Positions 59,859-64,000 of a stretch of DNA of 64,000 bases are shown in pieces. Below the pieces are notes generated by a model. The model was not told the origin of the DNA. It made no database searches and worked only from the letters and a program-made list of their open reading frames with translations. Positions within the stretch are counted from its first letter, which is position 1. Each line of letters begins with the position of its first letter. The position numbers and the translations under genes were made by a program. The DNA is taken from positions 1,426,001-1,490,000 of the forward strand of contig NZ_JARUMJ010000001.1 of the NCBI RefSeq assembly GCF_036898465.1. Reading direction: 5' to 3'. The DNA is from Streptomyces sp. B21-105 (GTDB lineage: Bacteria; Actinomycetota; Actinomycetes; Streptomycetales; Streptomycetaceae).

Positions 59859-60296
59859 TCAGTGGCGCCGCTCGCCGTGGTAGCGCTCGGCGAGGCGGGC
59901 GAGTGCGACGGCAGCGAGGAGGAGGCCGAAGTCGCGCAGCGCGATGTCGTAGTAGTCGGGGATGGTCAGGAGGTTGACGATGATGCCGGCCAGCCAGCCG
60001 GCCACCAGCCAGGCTCCGAAACGGGGCGCGAGGGCCACGGCGATGCCGGCGACGATTTCGATCACGCCCACGGCGTACATGGCCGCCTGGGCGCTGCCGG
60101 GAACGACGTCGTTGATCCACGGCGCGAGGTAGGCGGGCCAGTCCACCAGCAGGTTGGCGAACTTGTCCAGCCCGAACAGGATCGGGGCCACCGTGAACGC
60201 GGTGCGCAGGATCGCGAACGCCTGATAGCCGGGATCGGCGAGCAGCGCACGCCGCGGGGCGGCGGCAGGCGGGGTGCTTGCGGTTGCGGAGGACAC
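59859..60296 (-). CDS. DoxX-family membrane protein
   Basis: A 145-residue protein with four hydrophobic helices (ILRTAFTVAPILFGLDKF, MYAVGVIEIVAGIAVALAP, GAWLVAGWLAGIIVNLLTI, IALRDFGLLLAAVALARL). GTG 60296 has GAAGGAG about 8 nt upstream. DoxX-type proteins take part in quinone-linked or sulfur redox functions; the exact role is unknown. Divergent from a broken HTH regulator. Confidence 0.85.
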   Translation of the reverse strand: MSSATASTPPAAAPRRALLADPGYQAFAILRTAFTVAPILFGLDKFANLLVDWPAYLAPWINDVVPGSAQAAMYAVGVIEIVAGIAVALAPRFGAWLVAGWLAGIIVNLLTIPDYYDIALRDFGLLLAAVALARLAERYHGERRH

Positions 60297-60360
60297 GACG
60301 ACCACTCCTTCTATCGACAACTCTCACTATTTATAGAAACTCCGATCCCTTCTTTAGTCA

Positions 60361-61075
60361 ATGGCTGCGGGTTTTACACTGGTGTTCGTGGACGACCCGA
60401 AGGAAGTACGCGACACCGACGTCTCCGCCGTCGCCGTACTGGACGAGCCGACCCGCAGGAGGTTCTACGACCATGTGGTGCGCCAGCCTGATCCCGTCAG
60501 CCGCGACGAGGCTGCCGCGGCGCTGGGGCTGGCGCGGCAGACCGCGGCGTTCCATCTCGACCGTCTCGCCGATGAGTTGCTGCTCGACGTGGTCTACGAG
60601 CGGCGCAGCGGTCGGACGGGGCCGGGGGCGGGCAGACCCGCCAAGCTGTACCGGCGCTCGATGAGACAGATCGCGGTCAGCCTGCCGGACCGGCGCTACG
60701 AGCTCGCCGCGACGCGGACGCCGAAGGCGGCTCTTGGCCCAGGCCGTGGAGGAATCCGCGGCAACCGGCGCGCCGGTGCGGGAGGTGCTGCACCGCAAGG
60801 CCGAAGAGTTCGGCGCGCAGTTGGGCGAGCCGGACGGCACAGACCTCTTCGGTCTGCTGGAGCGGTACGGGTTCGAGCCGCGACATGAGGCAGACGCCAT
60901 TGTGCTGGGCAACTGCCCCTTTCACGCCCTGGCGCGTGAGCACACGCAGACGGTGTGCGGCATGAACCTACACCTGATGCACGGTGTCCTGCACGGGCTG
61001 GACGAAGGCAGGTACACGGCCTGTCTGTCGCCCAGCCCGGGCCGGTGCTGTGTCCGGTTGGAGCCTGTCGTCTGA
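60361..61075 (+). pseudogene. Frameshifted helix-turn-helix regulator
   Basis: The N-terminal winged helix is intact (LDEPTRRRFYDHVVRQPDPV, AAALGLARQTAAFHLDRLADELL). Near 60720 the frame shifts. The C-terminal domain (LAQAVEESAATGAPVREVLH to HTQTVCGMNLHLMHGVLHGL) continues in another frame and ends at 61075. Either a sequencing error or a true disruption. Start ATG 60361 or GTG 60388. Divergent from the DoxX gene, its likely target. Confidence 0.75.
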
Positions 61076-61092
61076 TCATCACGGACGACAGG
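61064..61092. terminator. Bidirectional terminator
   Basis: CCTGTCGTC and GACGACAGG (9 bp) flank an 11-nt loop around the HTH-gene stop, between converging genes. Confidence 0.7.
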
Positions 61093-61109
61093 ACCGGACC
61101 TCCCCGACC

Positions 61110-63386
61110 TCAGCGGCGCGCGCTGGCCCTGACCGCAGGGATGCGACCAGTCCCGCCGTGCTGGTGCAGGACGATGGCCAGCGGTGTTGCGGTGAACATC
61201 GAGGAGTACGTGCCCACCGCGAGGCCGATGAGGAGGGCGAGGGCGAAGTCGGTCAGGGTGTCGCCGCCGAGGACGGCCAGGGCGGTGAGGATGAATGCGG
61301 CGCCCATGCCGGTGTTGACGGTGCGGGGCAGGGTCTGCAGAAGCGCCTGGTTGGCGATGCGGACGAAGGGCATCTTGCGGTCGTGGCGGCCGAGTTCCCT
61401 GATGCGGTCGAAGACGACGACGGAGTCGTTGACGGAGTAGCCGATCACGGTAAGCAGCGCGGCCAGGAAGACGCCGTCGACGGGCTTGCCGAGCCAGGCG
61501 AAGAGGCCGATGAGGATCACGACGTCGTGGGCGAGGGCGGCGACCGCCGAGGTGCCCAGGAGCCAGCGGAAGCGTGCCGCGAGATAGATCAGCTGGGCGG
61601 CGAGGGCGACAGCGAGGGCGATGAGGGCGCCTTGGCGTAGTTCCTTGCCGAGGCTGGGGCCGATGGCTTCGTCGCGGATCTTGTCGGCTTGGCGGGTCAG
61701 GTCCGTGATGGTGTTGGTGATCGCCGCTGCCTGGGTGTTGCTCAAGTGGTGGGTACGGACGGTGAGTTGGTTCTCGCCGGAGGTCTGGACGACGGCCCGG
61801 GGGAATCCCGCGTCGGCGAGCGCGGTGCGGGCCCGGTCGGCGTCGACGGGGGCGGCCGTGGTGTATTCGATGAGGCGGCCACCGGTGAATTCGACGCCGA
61901 AGTCGAGGCCGCGCACGGCGATGCCGGAGGCGGCCAGGACGAGGGCGGCGGCGGAGGCGGCCAGCCACCGGCGCGGGTGGCGCATCAGGTTCGGGTGGGT
62001 ACGGGCGAGGCGATCGCGGACGGTGCCGGTGTGGGCGATGCCGGTGAGGTGGGGACGGCGGCGCAGGCGGGGGCGGGCGACGGCGTAGTCGGCGAGGGCT
62101 CGGGTGATGACGAGGGCGCTGAGCATGGAGGCGAGGACGCCGATGCCCAGCGTGACGCCGAATCCGCGCACAGGTCCGGAGGCGAGGAAGAACAGCAGGC
62201 CGGCGGCGATGAGGGTGGTGATGTTGGAGTCGGCGATCGCGCTGAAGGCCCTGCGGAATCCGGCAGTCAGGGAGGACCGCGGGGTGGGGCGGTGGCGAGC
62301 GGCGTACTCCTCGCGGGCGCGTTCGAAGACGAGCACGTTGGCGTCGACCGCCATGCCGATGGCCAGCACGAAGCCGGCGAGGCCGGGCAGGGTGAGGGTG
62401 GCGCCGAGGGCGGCGAGGGCGGCGTAGGAGATGAGGCCGTAGCAGGCCAGGGCGACGGTGGCCAGGGCGCCCATGAGCCGGTAGACGGCGATGATGAACA
62501 GCGAGGTCAGGGCGGTGCCGATGACGGCGGCCCAGGCGCTGGCCCTGATGGCTTCCGCGCCCAGGGTGGGGCCGACGGTGCGCTGCTCGATGGTCTCGAC
62601 CGGAACCGGCAGGGCGCCGCCGTTGATGAGCAGGGCCAGCTCTTTCGCTTCGCTGTCGTTGAAGGTGCCGGTGATCTGGGTGGAGCCGCCGCTGATGCCG
62701 GACCGGCAGGCGACGGACGGGTCGACCTGCGGCGAAGAGATGATCTTGTCGTCCAGGACGATGGCGACCCGGCGGGCCGGGTCCCCGGCCGCACGGCAGG
62801 CGGCCTCGCCGGTCAGGCGGGCCCACCCCTGTTCGCCCGATCCCCTGAAGTCGACGGTGACATGCCATCCGGCACCGCCCTGCTGGTCGAAGCGGGCCGC
62901 TGCTCTCTCGACGTCCTTGCCGGTCAGTGAGGGCGCCTGAAGGCGCAGAAGTTGGCCGGACTCGTCGGCCATGACCTGCTCGCGGGGCCGCTTGGGCAGC
63001 GGAGTGGGCAGGTCGTCGGCCTCGGCTGCCGTGCCGAGTACCTGGTGGAAGGTGAGCTGGGCGGTGCGGCCGAGCACGTCGGCCGCCTTGCGGGGATCTT
63101 GCAGGCCGGGCAGTTCGACGACGATCCGGTCGCTGCCGGAGCGGGCGATGCCGGGTTCGGCGACACCGAGCGCGTCGATGCGGCCGCGCAGCACCTCCAC
63201 GGTGCGGTCCGTCGCCTCACCGTCGGCGTCGGCAGCGGCAGCGGCGGTGGGGCGGGTCTCCAGCACGATCTGGGTGCCGCCCCGCAGATCGAGTCCGAGG
63301 TGGACGGGCACGGTGAGCGCGACGTACAGGGGCAGGGCAACGGCAGCGAGGGCGATCAGCCCTCTGATGTGCGGGGATCGGTTCAC
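61110..63386 (-). CDS. secDF: Fused protein-export membrane protein SecDF
   Basis: A 758-residue fusion. The SecD half (~1-420) has an extracytoplasmic P1 region (LGLDLRGGTQIVLETRP, VELPGLQDPRKAADVLG) and six helices containing FVLAIGMAVDANVLVFERAREE. The SecF half (~460-755) repeats this topology with LDFGVEFTGGRLIEY, VIGYSVNDSVVVFDRIRE and GMGAAFILTALAVLGGDTLTDF. SecDF uses the proton gradient to help secretion through SecYEG. Streptomycetes often have separate secD/secF as well; this would be an additional copy. Confidence 0.95.
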   Translation of the reverse strand: MNRSPHIRGLIALAAVALPLYVALTVPVHLGLDLRGGTQIVLETRPTAAAAADADGEATDRTVEVLRGRIDALGVAEPGIARSGSDRIVVELPGLQDPRKAADVLGRTAQLTFHQVLGTAAEADDLPTPLPKRPREQVMADESGQLLRLQAPSLTGKDVERAAARFDQQGGAGWHVTVDFRGSGEQGWARLTGEAACRAAGDPARRVAIVLDDKIISSPQVDPSVACRSGISGGSTQITGTFNDSEAKELALLINGGALPVPVETIEQRTVGPTLGAEAIRASAWAAVIGTALTSLFIIAVYRLMGALATVALACYGLISYAALAALGATLTLPGLAGFVLAIGMAVDANVLVFERAREEYAARHRPTPRSSLTAGFRRAFSAIADSNITTLIAAGLLFFLASGPVRGFGVTLGIGVLASMLSALVITRALADYAVARPRLRRRPHLTGIAHTGTVRDRLARTHPNLMRHPRRWLAASAAALVLAASGIAVRGLDFGVEFTGGRLIEYTTAAPVDADRARTALADAGFPRAVVQTSGENQLTVRTHHLSNTQAAAITNTITDLTRQADKIRDEAIGPSLGKELRQGALIALAVALAAQLIYLAARFRWLLGTSAVAALAHDVVILIGLFAWLGKPVDGVFLAALLTVIGYSVNDSVVVFDRIRELGRHDRKMPFVRIANQALLQTLPRTVNTGMGAAFILTALAVLGGDTLTDFALALLIGLAVGTYSSMFTATPLAIVLHQHGGTGRIPAVRASARR

Positions 63387-63456
63387 AGCGGGCCTCCGGC
63401 AGGCACACCGCGGCCAGGAGTGTGGCTGCGGCCAAGAAGGGAGAAGGGGTGACGGT

Positions 63457-63861
63457 TCAGATGCCGGAGAGCGAGGGGGGTGCCCTCACGCCGTGCCGAA
63501 GTGACGATTGCTCCGATGCAGGCTGGACTGCTGCCGAAACCGGGGGCTGCGCGGGCCGGAGCGGGCCGGTCGCTGTGTCAGGTGACGCGCCCGGGACAGA
63601 GACGGGCGGCACGTGGCGTTCGCCAGTGGCATCCCGATGGCTCCGGACCGCTGCGGTGGAGACAGCGGGGTCCGCACTGGTCGCGTACGGCTCACCGTGC
63701 GCCGACTCCTCGGCCGCTAGCAGCGCGCCGACCGGTGCGCCATCGTGCGTACCGCCCAGGGCGGGCGGGCTGAGCAGCGTGAGGAGGAGGGCGAGCAGGG
63801 CGGCCCACGCCAGCCGGGGGCCTCGAGTGCGCGAGACAGTGTGCGTGTAGTGGGCCACCAC
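63457..63861 (-). CDS. Small secreted/membrane protein of unknown function
   Basis: 134 residues. A signal-anchor-like N terminus (RLAWAALLALLLTLLSPPALGG) is followed by a Pro/Ala/Ser-rich region with no recognised domain. GTG 63861 or 63858 (GGGGGC upstream). Between a response-regulator gene and secDF. Confidence 0.6.
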   Translation of the reverse strand: MVAHYTHTVSRTRGPRLAWAALLALLLTLLSPPALGGTHDGAPVGALLAAEESAHGEPYATSADPAVSTAAVRSHRDATGERHVPPVSVPGASPDTATGPLRPAQPPVSAAVQPASEQSSLRHGVRAPPSLSGI

Positions 63862-63917
63862 CGCCCCCTTTCCCTGTTGGTGGCCTTCCGCCCCGGGCAG
63901 ACCGGCAGTCAGCGGGC

Positions 63918-64000
63918 TCAGGCTTGGATGAGGCCCGCGCGGATCGCGTAGCGGGTGAGTTCCAGCCGGTCACGCAGGCCGAGCTTGTGCAGCAGGTTCT
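63918..64000 (-). CDS. NarL/LuxR-family response regulator, C-terminal end (partial)
   Basis: The last ~27 residues run into the window: NLLHKLGLRDRLELTRYAIRAGLIQA, the end of a LuxR-type HTH. The N terminus lies beyond 64000. A response regulator likely regulates nearby genes. Confidence 0.85.
   Translation of the reverse strand, partial: NLLHKLGLRDRLELTRYAIRAGLIQA

Overview
The window is very GC-rich with strong third-position GC bias, uses GTG/TTG starts freely and has several leaderless-type promoters. The gene content (tuf3-like EF-Tu, paired MocR/EamA genes, ACT-GNAT fusion, RICIN/sigma-like protein, SbcCD, fused SecDF) points to a Streptomyces chromosome. No tRNA, rRNA, CRISPR array or recognisable biosynthetic gene cluster was seen.

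Layout. 1-7.4 kb: ordinary chromosome, with two tandem CNNM/CBS membrane proteins, a GDSL esterase, purB, a mug-type glycosylase, and ROK and GntR regulators. 7.5-12.4 kb: an insertion-like island bounded by a ~52-bp near-identical direct repeat. It carries a decayed IS701-type transposase, an AftA-like GT-C glycosyltransferase and a TarS/TarP-like GT2 enzyme, probably a cell-surface glycan module. 12.5-29.3 kb: housekeeping and regulatory genes: hydrolase, EamA transporter with divergent MocR regulator, ACT-GNAT, PLP lyase with divergent Lrp regulator, DUF885 peptidase, rhodanese with Lrp regulator, sbcDC, IMPACT protein, a phosphatase, a CysRS/MshC-like protein without catalytic motifs and a CoA-binding protein. 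29.3-30.9 kb: a TnpB (IS200/IS605-type) element beside a truncated pobA-like monooxygenase. 30.9-50.3 kb: more core-like genes: ArsR/CDF metal efflux pair, YbaK, XRE-cupin with EamA exporter, two hexapeptide-repeat proteins, DedA, a RICIN protein, a small unknown gene coupled to galU, a spermidine-synthase-like protein, tuf3, an AlkD-like protein, a PmoA/Gfo-Idh pair under a LacI-type operator, and uppP.

From about 50.3 kb the character changes to accessory DNA. It has locally lower GC, gene fragments and IS remnants (a decayed integrase-type transposase, an IS5-type element, an orphan dihydrolipoamide acyltransferase core, a truncated secreted protein). Embedded here is an intact two-gene unit, an XRE-HTH/ImmA-IrrE metalloprotease followed by a PIN-like protein with 4-bp overlap, preceded by four copies of a 20-nt repeat. 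It is the best candidate for an undescribed toxin-antitoxin or defence-like module. An nsrR-hmpA nitric-oxide detoxification pair, an NTF2-like protein, a DoxX protein next to a frameshifted HTH regulator, and a fused SecDF follow. The window closes with the C-terminal end of a NarL/LuxR-type response regulator.

Recurring logic: many regulators sit divergently beside the gene they probably control (MocR/EamA, Lrp/PLP lyase, ArsR/CDF, XRE-cupin/EamA). Convergent neighbours are often separated by near-perfect hairpins that should act as bidirectional terminators.
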